Source: Pseudomonadota bacterium (GTDB lineage: Bacteria; Pseudomonadota; Gammaproteobacteria; Burkholderiales; Burkholderiaceae_C). From it: a stretch of 64,000 nucleotides of DNA. A model generated the notes under the pieces. That model was not told the DNA's origin, did no database searches, and saw nothing but the letters and a program-made list of their open reading frames with translations. Below, in pieces: positions 8,914-17,573 of the stretch (position 1 is its first letter; each line of letters opens with the position of its first letter). The DNA is taken from the NCBI GenBank assembly GCA_021808445.1, contig JAKBBP010000015.1, positions 1 to 64,000 of the forward strand. The letters are read 5' to 3'. A program made the position numbers and the translations under genes.

Positions 8914-9920
8914 AGAGGCACCCGCTCCTGCAGCAGCTGCGCACGCAGCCAGTCCACCAGCGCCCGCACTTCGGGGCGCTCGCGTGCCTGGTCGCGCAGC
9001 ACCATGTAGTAGAAGACCCCCGCAGGCTGCGGATCTCCCAGCGGCAACACCAGGCTGCCATCGGACAGCAGCGGGCGGATCAGGCCCATCTGCCCCATGG
9101 CCACGCCCATGCCGGCCTGCGCGGCCTGGACCGTCTGGTGGGTGAAGTTCAGGTGCAGCCAGCTCAGCGGAACCACCTCGCGGTGCCCGACCCGGCGAAA
9201 CCAGGCCTCCCAGGAAAGGTCGTCCAGGTAGGCCAGGCTGAAGCCCGTGCTTCCGCCCGGCCCGACCTCGCCGATGAGCGTGGTGCGCGCGAGATCCGCC
9301 GCGCTGCGCAGGGCCGCGCCACGACGTTGCATGTCGGCGAGCAGGCGCGGGCTGCATACCGGAGCGATGCGCTCTTCGAACAGGAGCTGCGCCTGCTCCA
9401 CGCGCACGGCCGCGTGCCCCGGGCGCGCCAGGCGCAGCGCCACGTCCTGTCCGCTGGCATCGAGGTCCACGATCTGGTCCGAAGCCTCCACGGCGATGTC
9501 GACCTCGGGGTATTCGGCCTGGAACAGCGGCAATCGAGGCATGAGCCACAAGCTCGCGAAGGACGCGAAGGTCGTGATGCGAACCCGGGGGCGCCGTGAG
9601 GACTGGCGCAATTGCTCCACGGTGGCATCCAACGCGGCCAGCGCGGGGCGCAGCGCCGCCGCCAGGCGCTCGCCCGCCGCCGACAGGCGCACCCGCGGGC
9701 CGTCGCGCTCGAACAAGGCCACGCCGACTTCCCGCTCGATGGACTGGATCTGACGGCTCAGCGCGGACTGGGTCAGGGACAACTCGCGCGCCGCCGCGGT
9801 GAACCCCCCCAGGCGTGCCGCCGCCTCGAAGGCGCGCAGAAATCCGGTATCGATGCGTCGCGCAGCGGGCAGGCGCTGGCGCTGCGCCCCGGGAGGCTTT
9901 CCGGAGGTCTCATCATGCAT
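8910..9920 (-). CDS. LysR-family transcriptional regulator (GcvA-like)
   Basis: Transcription factor of 336 residues: an N-terminal helix-turn-helix (FLRAFEAAARLGGFTAAARELSLTQSALSRQIQSIE) and a periplasmic-binding-like effector domain (RVRITTFASFASLWLMPRLPLFQAEYPEVDI). That opening of the effector domain is typical of the GcvA branch. It is divergent from a DUF2917 gene 140 bp away, which it probably regulates; this pairing is common in Burkholderiales. The ATG at 9920 was chosen over 9929 and a far upstream ATG, but both 9920 and 9929 lie within a perfect 9-bp inverted repeat. Confidence 0.88.
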   Translation of the reverse strand: MHDETSGKPPGAQRQRLPAARRIDTGFLRAFEAAARLGGFTAAARELSLTQSALSRQIQSIEREVGVALFERDGPRVRLSAAGERLAAALRPALAALDATVEQLRQSSRRPRVRITTFASFASLWLMPRLPLFQAEYPEVDIAVEASDQIVDLDASGQDVALRLARPGHAAVRVEQAQLLFEERIAPVCSPRLLADMQRRGAALRSAADLARTTLIGEVGPGGSTGFSLAYLDDLSWEAWFRRVGHREVVPLSWLHLNFTHQTVQAAQAGMGVAMGQMGLIRPLLSDGSLVLPLGDPQPAGVFYYMVLRDQARERPEVRALVDWLRAQLLQERVPL

Positions 9921-9932
9921 TCCATGCATGAT
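9912..9932. promoter_or_regulatory. Perfect inverted repeat over the LysR start
   Basis: ATCATGCAT-TCC-ATGCATGAT, 9-bp arms with a 3-bp spacer, covering both possible LysR start codons. It could be an autoregulatory site or an mRNA hairpin that hides the start; neither is proven. Confidence 0.45.
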
Positions 9933-10060
9933 AGCAATACCAAAATACCGTTTTTGATCCCCCTGGGTTGTTCCTAATATGTAGTCCCGAAGCCCTTGAA
10001 ATCCCATGCAATCCTCTTCGGAACGCTGAAGGCGCTTCATGAAAGCCCAAGGAGCAAAGC

Positions 10061-10444
10061 ATGATCCTTCGGAATGACCAAACCCTGCGCGTGGAGCGCA
10101 GCCGTATCAGCTTGTTCGATGGTGACAGCCTGCACCTGCGCAAGCACGCCGGCGCCCAGTTGCGCGCCTATACCAGCGCCGACGCGGCCGAGTGCCCCGG
10201 CATGCTCTGGATCACCGAGGAAGGCGAGCCGGAGGACGTGTTCCTGCGACCTGGCGAGGCCTACCGCCTGCGCGGGCAGGGCCGGGTCGTGGCGACCGCG
10301 TGGGGCGCCGTGCAGCTGCGCCTGGTGTCGGCGCGTGAAGTGGCCGCGGAGGCGCGCGAGACGCGTCGGCGCGGGCGGCCGTTTCAGCCTGGTCGGGCCG
10401 CTCGCGCCGACGCGGCGCCGGGCCTGGGCTCCTGCGCGGCCTGA
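10061..10444 (+). CDS. DUF2917 protein
   Basis: Protein of 127 residues of the DUF2917 family, a compact beta-rich domain of unknown function. Recognisable segments are LWITEEGEPEDVFLRPGEAYRLRG and VVATAWGAVQLRLV, matching the family pattern of a tryptophan-containing strand, an acidic turn and a Gly-rich turn. The last 30 residues are Arg/Ala-rich and may be disordered. It is divergent from a LysR regulator, which is the usual genomic context. Its 3' end overlaps the convergent PhaC-like gene by 61 bp, so the two C-termini share DNA. Confidence 0.75.
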   Translation: MILRNDQTLRVERSRISLFDGDSLHLRKHAGAQLRAYTSADAAECPGMLWITEEGEPEDVFLRPGEAYRLRGQGRVVATAWGAVQLRLVSAREVAAEARETRRRGRPFQPGRAARADAAPGLGSCAA

Positions 10445-11586
10445 GGGGTGCGAGGCGCCGGGGGAGACGACTCGCCCGCGCCTCGCGCGCACAGCCACCC
10501 GCCGATGCCGGGCCAGGCTTCCCGCAGGGTGCGCGCGCCCATGAACAGGCCCACGTGCCCGCCCGGAACGACGCGCTGCTGCACGTCGGTCGAGCGCATC
10601 AGGCGCTCGGCGGCGAACACCTGCTCGCGCGGCGTGATGTCGTCGGACGCACCGGCCAGCAGATACAAGGGGCAGCGCACCTGCTCCAGCAGCAGGCGAC
10701 GCCCCAGCCCGACAAAACGTCCATGGGCCAGGTCGTTGCGCTTGAACAGGTGGTCGATCACCTGCAGGTACCAGCGGCCTGGAAGATCCAGCGGATTCTC
10801 GTACCAGCGGTCGAAGTCCTCGGCCTTGCGCAGCCAGGCAGGGTCATCGATGTGCTCGTACAGGTCGATGTGCTCCTGCACATAGTGCTGCTCGGGGTGC
10901 ATGTTCTTCCATCCGGCGAGCATGTAGCGCCCGGGCATCAGCCCGCCGCCGCTGGCCACCAGCTCCTCGTAGAAGCTCATGGGGCTTTCGCGCACCATGC
11001 GCACCAGGGGCCCGTGCCCGGCATGCGTGTCGATGGGCGAGCCGGCCAGTACCAGGGCTCGTACCTTCTCGGGAAAGCGCGCCGCCAGCATCGCCGACAG
11101 CCAGCCTCCCTGGCATAGCCCGACCAGGCAGACCCGGCCTCCGAGATCGTCCACGCAGGCCAGCAATTCGGCGAGGTACTGGTCGACCTCGAAATCCTTC
11201 ATGTCCGGCGTGGCGCTGTGCCAGTCGGTGAGCAGCAGGCGCCGCACTCCTGCGGCACGCAGGGTCTGCATCAGGCTCTGCCCCTCGTGATAGTCGGCGA
11301 TCATCGAGGTGTGACCGGCATAAGGAGCCACCACCAGCGTGGGCAGACCTCCGGCGCCCGGCTCGGAGTAGTCGCACAGTCGCAGGGTCCGCAACTCCAG
11401 GCGCACGGCATGGGCGGTGGCCAGGCGCGGCTTGATGCCCCCGTGCAGTCGAGCCTCCTCTTCGAGAAACCGCACGTTTCGCGCCGCCAGTTCCAGGCCC
11501 TGCCGGGCCATGTCGGCCGCCATCAGCGCCGGCCAGAACAACGGCACGTTGATGTTGGGCGCGGAGGGAGTCCTGGAAGGGTTCAT
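10384..11586 (-). CDS. PhaC-like alpha/beta hydrolase (PHA synthase superfamily)
   Basis: Protein of 400 residues with a PHA-synthase-type nucleophile elbow: GLCQGGW places a Cys (158) where lipases have Ser. GASDDITP supplies the Asp and GGHVGLFMG the His, giving a Cys-Asp-His triad as in PhaC. TLVVAPYAGHTSMIADYHEGQSLMQTLRAAG and LLTDWHSATPDM match the class III PhaC N-terminal half. It is shorter than class I PhaC (about 590) and no phaA, phaB or phasin gene lies nearby, so it may be a class III-like subunit or a related esterase or thioesterase. The Pro/Ala-rich C-terminus overlaps the DUF2917 gene. Confidence 0.78.
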   Translation of the reverse strand: MNPSRTPSAPNINVPLFWPALMAADMARQGLELAARNVRFLEEEARLHGGIKPRLATAHAVRLELRTLRLCDYSEPGAGGLPTLVVAPYAGHTSMIADYHEGQSLMQTLRAAGVRRLLLTDWHSATPDMKDFEVDQYLAELLACVDDLGGRVCLVGLCQGGWLSAMLAARFPEKVRALVLAGSPIDTHAGHGPLVRMVRESPMSFYEELVASGGGLMPGRYMLAGWKNMHPEQHYVQEHIDLYEHIDDPAWLRKAEDFDRWYENPLDLPGRWYLQVIDHLFKRNDLAHGRFVGLGRRLLLEQVRCPLYLLAGASDDITPREQVFAAERLMRSTDVQQRVVPGGHVGLFMGARTLREAWPGIGGWLCARGAGESSPPAPRTPQAAQEPRPGAASARAARPG

Positions 11587-11685
11587 GGCTCGGCGACGAT
11601 GGCTGGGAAGGCTCAGCGCATGATGCGCCGCACCATGCTACTCGCTTCCCAGGCCTCGGGGCCGCAGCTCGCCGCGTCGACGGAT

Positions 11686-13353
11686 TCAGCGAAAGCCGGG
11701 CCCCCGCAGACGTACGTAACGTCTGCCGGCGTGCACGCCCCAGGCATAGCTGAGCAGCGAAAGCACTGCTGCCAGCAGGCTGCCCCAGGTTTCGCCGAAC
11801 CAGCCCAGGCCGCCACGCGTGCTCACCAGCGACAGCGCGTAGGTCAGGGCCAGGTACACCAGTAGCCAGGCGCCACCCTGCCAGTCGGCGAAATCGAAGC
11901 TCGTCACGGCGCTGCCCGCCCCGCGGCTGCCGGCGCGGCGCGCCCGCAGGTGCATCCACGCGTACCAGCCCACGGCGGCGAGCATCACGGGCAGCGTGGC
12001 GCGCAGCACGGACCAGCTCGCCCAGTACATGACCAGGGTGCTGACCACAAAGGCCAGGGGCGCGATGGCTCGCATGCCGGGCAGGCGGTCGGCCGCGGCG
12101 CCGATGCCCTCGGCGCGGAACACCGGCAAGGCCACCGCTCCGATGGAAAAGGTGAACACGATCACCGCGCTCAGGGGCCGCACGATGGCGTGCCAGCTGG
12201 GCAGCGGCAGCAGCAGGGCCACACCGACCAGGAAATTGACCAGCAGCGCCCGGCGCGGAATGCCCGAGGCTTCATGCACGTGCATCAGCCCGCGCGGCAG
12301 CAGGCCGTTCTTGGCCATGCCGTACAGGTTGCGCGCGTTGGCCGACGTGAACACGATGCCCGAGCCTGCAGGCGAGACCATCGAGTCGGCCAGGAGCATC
12401 CAGTACAGCCAGCTCATGCCCAGCATGCGAGCCAGATCGGCGAAGGGGGATTTCAGGTTCACGCCCTGCCATCCGCCAGCCAGCAGCTGCGGCGGCAGCG
12501 CCACCAGGAAGGCCAGCTGCAGCGCGAGGTACAGCGCGATGGTCAGCACCAGGGTTGCAACCATGGAACGCGGTATGTCGCGCCGCGGGTTCACGGCCTC
12601 GCCCGAAAGCTCGACGATGTTGCGAAACCCCGTGTAGGCGAAGATCAGGCCCGCCGAGGCCACGGCGCCCAGTGCCTGCCCGTAGCCCAGAGGCGCGAAG
12701 CCGCCATGCGCGCCCAGGTTGGCCAGGCCGCCGGAGGCGCTGCCATGGTCGAAGCCGCTGGCCAGCAGCAGCGCCAGCGTGAGCACCGGCACCAGCACCT
12801 TGATCGCCGTGACCACGTTGTTGGAGCGGGCGAACAGCTGCACGCCGAAATAGTTCAGCAGCACGAAGCCTGCCATGAGCAGCACGGCCAGCCCCAGGCC
12901 CCGCGGCGTGAGCACGCCGGCCGTCGCGTCGTACACGCCGGGCAACCACGCCGAGGCGTACTGCACCACGCCGGCCGCTTCGGTCGGAGGATTGCTCACG
13001 TAGGCCAGCCACATGGCCACGCCGATCACGGTGGCGGCCAGGCGACCGTTGGAATACAGGGGATAGCGCACCAGGCCGCCGGACTCCGGGCGCACCATGC
13101 CCAGCTCGGCATAGACCAGGGCCACCAGCAGCATCAGCACGCCGCCGACCAGCCAGGACAGCAGCGCGGCCGGGCCCGCGGCCCGCGCCGCGAACATGGA
13201 CGCGAACAGCCAGCCCGAGCCGATCACGCTGCCGAGGCCGGCAGCCAGCAGGGACCAGAAACCCAGCCTGCGCTGGAGCTTGCGGTCCTCGCGCTGGATC
13301 AGCCCGGCATCCTGCGTCGAGTCCTGGGGGGAATGGCCTGCGTGCGTGTTCAT
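11686..13353 (-). CDS. APC-superfamily amino-acid permease
   Basis: Polytopic transporter of 555 residues with about 12-14 helices. The first helix LGFWSLLAAGLGSVIGSGWLF carries the GxG(S)-type substrate-binding break of the APC superfamily; FAYTGFRNIVELSGEAVNPRRDIPRS and ANARNLYGMAKNGLLPR are the conserved helix-6 and loop segments. The aspartate-proton symporter branch (YveA/AspT-like) has a similar length, but the substrate cannot be assigned. The upstream Met (13431) was rejected in favour of the ATG at 13353 with MNTHAGHSPQ. A downstream PhaC-like gene follows after 99 bp, apparently unrelated in function. Confidence 0.87.
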   Translation of the reverse strand: MNTHAGHSPQDSTQDAGLIQREDRKLQRRLGFWSLLAAGLGSVIGSGWLFASMFAARAAGPAALLSWLVGGVLMLLVALVYAELGMVRPESGGLVRYPLYSNGRLAATVIGVAMWLAYVSNPPTEAAGVVQYASAWLPGVYDATAGVLTPRGLGLAVLLMAGFVLLNYFGVQLFARSNNVVTAIKVLVPVLTLALLLASGFDHGSASGGLANLGAHGGFAPLGYGQALGAVASAGLIFAYTGFRNIVELSGEAVNPRRDIPRSMVATLVLTIALYLALQLAFLVALPPQLLAGGWQGVNLKSPFADLARMLGMSWLYWMLLADSMVSPAGSGIVFTSANARNLYGMAKNGLLPRGLMHVHEASGIPRRALLVNFLVGVALLLPLPSWHAIVRPLSAVIVFTFSIGAVALPVFRAEGIGAAADRLPGMRAIAPLAFVVSTLVMYWASWSVLRATLPVMLAAVGWYAWMHLRARRAGSRGAGSAVTSFDFADWQGGAWLLVYLALTYALSLVSTRGGLGWFGETWGSLLAAVLSLLSYAWGVHAGRRYVRLRGPGFR

Positions 13354-13488
13354 CGGAGATTCCCGGGCAAAAGATCCTGGAGGGCGGCCGGTCCTGGCGG
13401 GCAGCCGCAGGGGCCCAATCCCGCCGAACATACGCGAGCTCCGCGCAGTCTGCCAGGAACCCGGCGAATCAGCGCACGGGGATCACGG

Positions 13489-14808
13489 TCAACGCGCCTC
13501 GGCGATCCCGTCGGCCGGGCCGGGTGGAGGCCCCTCCGCGCGCCGGCGCTTGGCGCGCTCCAGGTACCAGGTGGCGAGCGCCGCGGCGGCGAAGCCCGAG
13601 GCGGCGCCCACGCCCAGGGCCCAGCGCGGGCCGAAGGCATCGGCCACCCAGCCGACCAGCGGCGCGCCCAGCGGGGTGCAACCCAGGAAGATGCCCATGT
13701 AGATGGCCATGACCCGGCCCCGCATGAAGGGCTCGGTGGACAGCTGCACGAGGCTGTTGGTGGAGGTGGTGAAGGTCTGGGCCAGCGAACCCACCAGCGC
13801 CAGCACGATGCCGAAGCTCCACGGCCCCGGCATGAGGGCGGCCAGCGCACAGGCGACGCCGAAGGACAGGGCGCTCACGCGCAGCAGCACCAGATGGGGC
13901 CGCTTGCGCCCGGCCACGAGCAAGGCGCCCGCGACCGAACCCACGGCCATGCACGAGGACAGGACGCCATACAGATCCGGGCCGCCACGGAAGGCCCTGA
14001 CCGACATGGTGGAAATGTAGATGGGAAAGTTCAGCCCGTAGGTTCCCACCAGGAACAGCATGGTCAGCGCGACGATCAGGTCCGGGCGCCCCCTCAGGTA
14101 GCGAAAGCCCTCGACGATGCCCGAGGGCCCGGCCGGCGCATGCGGGGCTCGCCGCAGCTCGTCCGCGCGCATGGCCCCCAGGGCGGCGATGACCGCCACG
14201 AAGGACAGGCCATTGATCACGAACACCCATCCGCTGCCGACCGCGGCGATCATCAGCCCGGCCACCGCCGGCCCCACCAGCCGGGCGCCGTTGAACAGCA
14301 TGGAGTTCAGCGCCACGGCATTGGGCAGTGCCTCGTCCCCGACCAGCTCCGCCACGAAGGTCTGGCGTGCCGGGGCGTCGAAGGAGCTCACGCAGCCGAG
14401 TACACCGGCGAAGGCGTAGACCTGCCACAGGGTGACCGTCCCGGCCAGGGTCAGCAGGCCCAGGCCCAGCGCGAGCAGCGCCATGGCCGACTGGGTCACG
14501 ATGAGCAGGCGCCTGCGATCGAAACGATCGGCGGCCATGCCGGCCAGGGGCATGAGCAGGATGGGCGGGCCGAACTGCAGGGACATCACCAGGCCGACCG
14601 AGGCCCCGCTGTGGTGGGTGAGCACCGTCAGCACCAGCCAATCCTGCGCGATGCGCTGCATCCAGGTGCCGATGTTCGACACCAGGGCACCGGCCGCCCA
14701 GATGCGGTAGTTGTAGCCTTGCAGGGAATGAAAGGTCCGCAGCAGGGCGCCCAGAAATCGGGCGCGAGGGCCCGCGCCGGGCGTCGACGAGGAAACGTTG
14801 GGGTTCAT
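13489..14808 (-). CDS. MFS exporter, EntS-like (MFS_3)
   Basis: Membrane exporter of 439 residues with about 11-12 helices. NYRIWAAGALVSNIGTWMQRIAQDWLVL is the hallmark opening of the MFS_3/EntS family, followed by MAADRFDRRRLLIVTQ (loop 2-3 motif) and SSFDAPARQTFVAELVG. EntS itself exports enterobactin, but many relatives have unknown substrates and no siderophore genes are visible here. The ATG at 14808 begins MNPNVSSS; a 91-residue upstream extension in the same frame is Arg-rich and looks like noncoding DNA. The neighbouring permease on the same strand is 135 bp downstream. Confidence 0.87.
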   Translation of the reverse strand: MNPNVSSSTPGAGPRARFLGALLRTFHSLQGYNYRIWAAGALVSNIGTWMQRIAQDWLVLTVLTHHSGASVGLVMSLQFGPPILLMPLAGMAADRFDRRRLLIVTQSAMALLALGLGLLTLAGTVTLWQVYAFAGVLGCVSSFDAPARQTFVAELVGDEALPNAVALNSMLFNGARLVGPAVAGLMIAAVGSGWVFVINGLSFVAVIAALGAMRADELRRAPHAPAGPSGIVEGFRYLRGRPDLIVALTMLFLVGTYGLNFPIYISTMSVRAFRGGPDLYGVLSSCMAVGSVAGALLVAGRKRPHLVLLRVSALSFGVACALAALMPGPWSFGIVLALVGSLAQTFTTSTNSLVQLSTEPFMRGRVMAIYMGIFLGCTPLGAPLVGWVADAFGPRWALGVGAASGFAAAALATWYLERAKRRRAEGPPPGPADGIAEAR

Positions 14809-14933
14809 GGGGCATGGCGCCGCGCGGGCCGGGACGCAACGGGCAGACCGATACTCTACGCCGCAATCCGTCAACGCGCAGGCCACGCGCAGTCCATGCG
14901 CAGTCCATGCGCACGACGGCCCTGCCCGGCGCC

Positions 14934-15938
14934 TCAGCCAGGCCCCGCCTGCCCCGCGCGGGCCGGCCCGCGCATCCAGTCGCCGGCCTCGAAGGCCTCC
15001 ACGAAACGCCCCAGCTCGCCGGCCCGCAAGGCGTCGATCCCACCGGCCGCGGCGCGGCCTGCGCCGCCGAAGCGCCGGCACAGATCATGGGCGCCCCGGG
15101 GCCGGCGCATGGGAGCACGCACGCTGGCGACCAGGGTCCCGGAGGCGGTCTCGCGCAAGACCACGTGGGCCTGCTCGGGGCGCTGCCCGGCCAGCAGGTT
15201 GGCCAGGCTGCCGCTCACGCGGCGGCTCCACGCCGCATCGGGAAGTCGCCAGATGCGACCGTGCGCATGCTCGCGCCAGGGGCCCAGACGCAGCGCCTGC
15301 TCGAGGTCCGCCTCGCGCAAGGCCTCGATGGCGCCGAGCATCGGCTCGTGCTCGAACAGGCGCAGGGGGTCCTCGTGGCGCAGCAGCAGGGGATACAGGC
15401 TTGCCGGCGGGATCAGCACGTCGCGCTCGTCGTCTCCGTAGGCGTTGTAATTCACAGCCTGCCCGACGCGGCGCAGCACCGCGCATTGCTGCGCATCGAA
15501 GCCCTGCTCCCGTGCCAGGACATCGGCCACCTCGACCAGGTTGTCGCCGTAGGCGCCCACCAGGGCCCAGGCACGCCGGCGCCCGCCCAGGAAACGGTCG
15601 ACCAGCAGGCTGCTGCACATGCGCGAAGAATCGTCCAGCCAGGCCTGCAGACGGGGGTGGCGCGGCACCTGCTCCACGGCGTGATGGTCGAAGTAGCGCA
15701 CCGTCGCTCCCTGGTCCAGCAGGCGCAGCAGCTCGGGCAGGTTGCGCTGCATGGACAGGTCGCACACCAGGATCTCGTCGCCCGCCTGCGCGCGCACGCG
15801 GCGCAACAATTCGATGTCCCGCTTGAGCCCGGTGACCAGCTCGGCCGGCGCGGGATCGACCTGGCGCCATTGCACGACGGCGCACAGGCCGTCGGCGTCC
15901 CCGTTGCACACGTCGATGCACCGCAGCGGCCGGCTCAT
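14934..15938 (-). CDS. DHH-family phosphoesterase
   Basis: Putative metal-dependent phosphoesterase of 334 residues. NGDADGLCA near residue 12-20 and YFDHHAVE (DHH at 84-86) are the two metal-binding motifs of the DHH superfamily; ALVGAYGDN contributes the third. A C-terminal substrate domain is present with RRFGGAGRAAAGGID resembling the GGG-His-type DHHA1 end. Members cleave oligoribonucleotides, cyclic dinucleotides or polyphosphate; I cannot choose. The ATG overlaps the stop of the upstream kinase/P-loop gene by 4 bp, so the two are translated together and probably act in one process. Confidence 0.82.
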   Translation of the reverse strand: MSRPLRCIDVCNGDADGLCAVVQWRQVDPAPAELVTGLKRDIELLRRVRAQAGDEILVCDLSMQRNLPELLRLLDQGATVRYFDHHAVEQVPRHPRLQAWLDDSSRMCSSLLVDRFLGGRRRAWALVGAYGDNLVEVADVLAREQGFDAQQCAVLRRVGQAVNYNAYGDDERDVLIPPASLYPLLLRHEDPLRLFEHEPMLGAIEALREADLEQALRLGPWREHAHGRIWRLPDAAWSRRVSGSLANLLAGQRPEQAHVVLRETASGTLVASVRAPMRRPRGAHDLCRRFGGAGRAAAGGIDALRAGELGRFVEAFEAGDWMRGPARAGQAGPG

Positions 15939-17548
15939 GGCGCCCCCTCGCCGGCCATGGCGGCCCAGCGCGCGGCGATCCACGCGACGTCGACCGGCGC
16001 GCCGGTGTCCACGTCGATGCAGTGCGCGCGCTCCTCGGGCCGAAGGGGATCGCCGTGCTCGAGCTGGGCTTCGAGCACCCGCAGGCCAGCCTCCGAAGGG
16101 TCGTCGCCGAGCTGGCGGCGGGCCAGCACGCGCTGGCGCAGCAGCGCCGCGTCGGCATGACAGTCCAGCAGGGTCCAGGGCCGTCCCATCGAGCGTGCCA
16201 GGGTGACCAGGAGTTCGCGCTGCGACGGCTCCAGGAACGCGGCGTCGACGATCACCGGGTAGCCGGCGGCGAGCAGCTCCCCCGCGAGTCGACGCAGGCG
16301 CGCATAGGTGCGGCGCGTCGTGCGGGCCGAATACGCCTGCGGCCCCTGCGTCGCCTCCAGGGCTCGGAGGCCGAACAGGCGCTTGCGTTCCACGTCCGAG
16401 CGCACACGCACGGCGCCGGCTGCCTCGAGCAGGGCCAGGGCGAGCCGGCTCTTGCCCGAGCCCGAGGGCCCGTGGGTCATGAGCAGGCGGGCTTCGCCCG
16501 GCCGGGTCAGGCGCTGGGCCGCGGCCAGGTAATCCACCCCCGCCGCCTCCGCGCCCTGCGAGCGTCGCAGCGCCAGGACCAGGGCGCGCACCAGCGCGCG
16601 GTACACGAGGTAATACCGGTGCACGGCCATGCCGGCGTGATCCCCCGTGTCCTGCAGCCAGCCGTCGAGCAGGCGCCAGGCCAGATCCGGGCGGCCATGC
16701 GCATGCAGGTCCATGCAGGCGAAGGCGATGTCGGCCTGCACGTCGATCCAGCGCAGCGCGGGGTCGAATTCCAGGCAGTCGAAGGCCGTCACATCGCCCT
16801 CGAAATCGATCAGGTTGTCCAGGTGCAGATCCCCGTGGCACTCGCGCACCCAGCCGGCGCGGCGTCGCGCCTCGAAACTCCGGCGCAGGCGCCGCCCCTC
16901 GGCGTCGCACCACGCCGCCAGCGACGCCAGGCGCGGATCCGCGCCATACCGTGCGAGAGCCGCGAGCACCTGCGCCGTGGCGCCTCGCACCTGCGCGGGC
17001 ACACCGTAGCCGTCGCCGACCGAGGCGCGCGCAGCCTGGCGGTGGAAGGCCGCGAGCCTGAGGGCCAGGCGGTCCACCGTGGCGCCCTCCAGGCGCCCCT
17101 CGACCAGGCGCCGGCTCAGCAGGGCATCGTCGGGGAACTGGCGCATGCGCAGGGCATGGTCGACGACCGGTCCGTCGCCGTCCAGCCGAGGCTGCGCAAG
17201 GCTGCCACGCACGGGAACGAGATCCAGATACAAAGCCGGGGCGAGGCGTCGATTCAGGCGCAGTTCCTCGGCGCAGGCAAGCTCGCGCGCCCGCCGCGTG
17301 GAAAAGTCCAGGAAACCCAGGCTCAACGGCTTCTTGATCTTCCAGGCATGCTCGCCGTCGAGGAGGATCCAGGACACATGGGTCTGCACCATGCGCACCG
17401 GGCGCCCGGTCATGGCCTGCAAGCTGGCCTGCAAGGCGGCCATGTCCAGGCTCGGCGGCGGCTGCCCGGCAGCCCCTTGCGGGTCCGGGGGGCCCGCGCT
17501 CGGGATGCCTGCTCCGACGCCTGAGGGTTCGACGCCTGATGCTTCCAT
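15935..17548 (-). CDS. Aminoglycoside-phosphotransferase-like domain fused to a P-loop kinase
   Basis: Two-domain protein of 537 residues. The N-terminal half is an APH/kinase fold: TSWILLDGEHAWKIKK-type ATP-binding lysine region, catalytic CHGDLHLDN (238-245) and FDCLEFD as the metal-binding Asp. The C-terminal part starts with THGPSGSGKS (Walker A, 360-367) and resembles zeta-toxin or gluconate-kinase-like P-loop phosphotransferases. This COG2187-COG0645 architecture is widespread and its substrate unknown. It is not evidence of antibiotic resistance. Coupling by a 4-bp overlap to a DHH phosphoesterase suggests a kinase/phosphatase pair on one metabolite. Confidence 0.82.
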   Translation of the reverse strand: MEASGVEPSGVGAGIPSAGPPDPQGAAGQPPPSLDMAALQASLQAMTGRPVRMVQTHVSWILLDGEHAWKIKKPLSLGFLDFSTRRARELACAEELRLNRRLAPALYLDLVPVRGSLAQPRLDGDGPVVDHALRMRQFPDDALLSRRLVEGRLEGATVDRLALRLAAFHRQAARASVGDGYGVPAQVRGATAQVLAALARYGADPRLASLAAWCDAEGRRLRRSFEARRRAGWVRECHGDLHLDNLIDFEGDVTAFDCLEFDPALRWIDVQADIAFACMDLHAHGRPDLAWRLLDGWLQDTGDHAGMAVHRYYLVYRALVRALVLALRRSQGAEAAGVDYLAAAQRLTRPGEARLLMTHGPSGSGKSRLALALLEAAGAVRVRSDVERKRLFGLRALEATQGPQAYSARTTRRTYARLRRLAGELLAAGYPVIVDAAFLEPSQRELLVTLARSMGRPWTLLDCHADAALLRQRVLARRQLGDDPSEAGLRVLEAQLEHGDPLRPEERAHCIDVDTGAPVDVAWIAARWAAMAGEGAP

Positions 17549-17573
17549 GCGCGCGCTCCCGCCCGCCGATGCT

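Noticed and set aside
11950-15441. Very long plus-strand open frame (1163 codons)
   Set aside because: It is antisense to the APC permease, MFS exporter and DHH gene; its translation is His/Gln/Gly-rich, as expected from GC-rich antisense DNA.
15935-17548. Aminoglycoside resistance gene
   Set aside because: The APH fold is fused to a P-loop domain and paired with a DHH gene; such proteins are not resistance enzymes.
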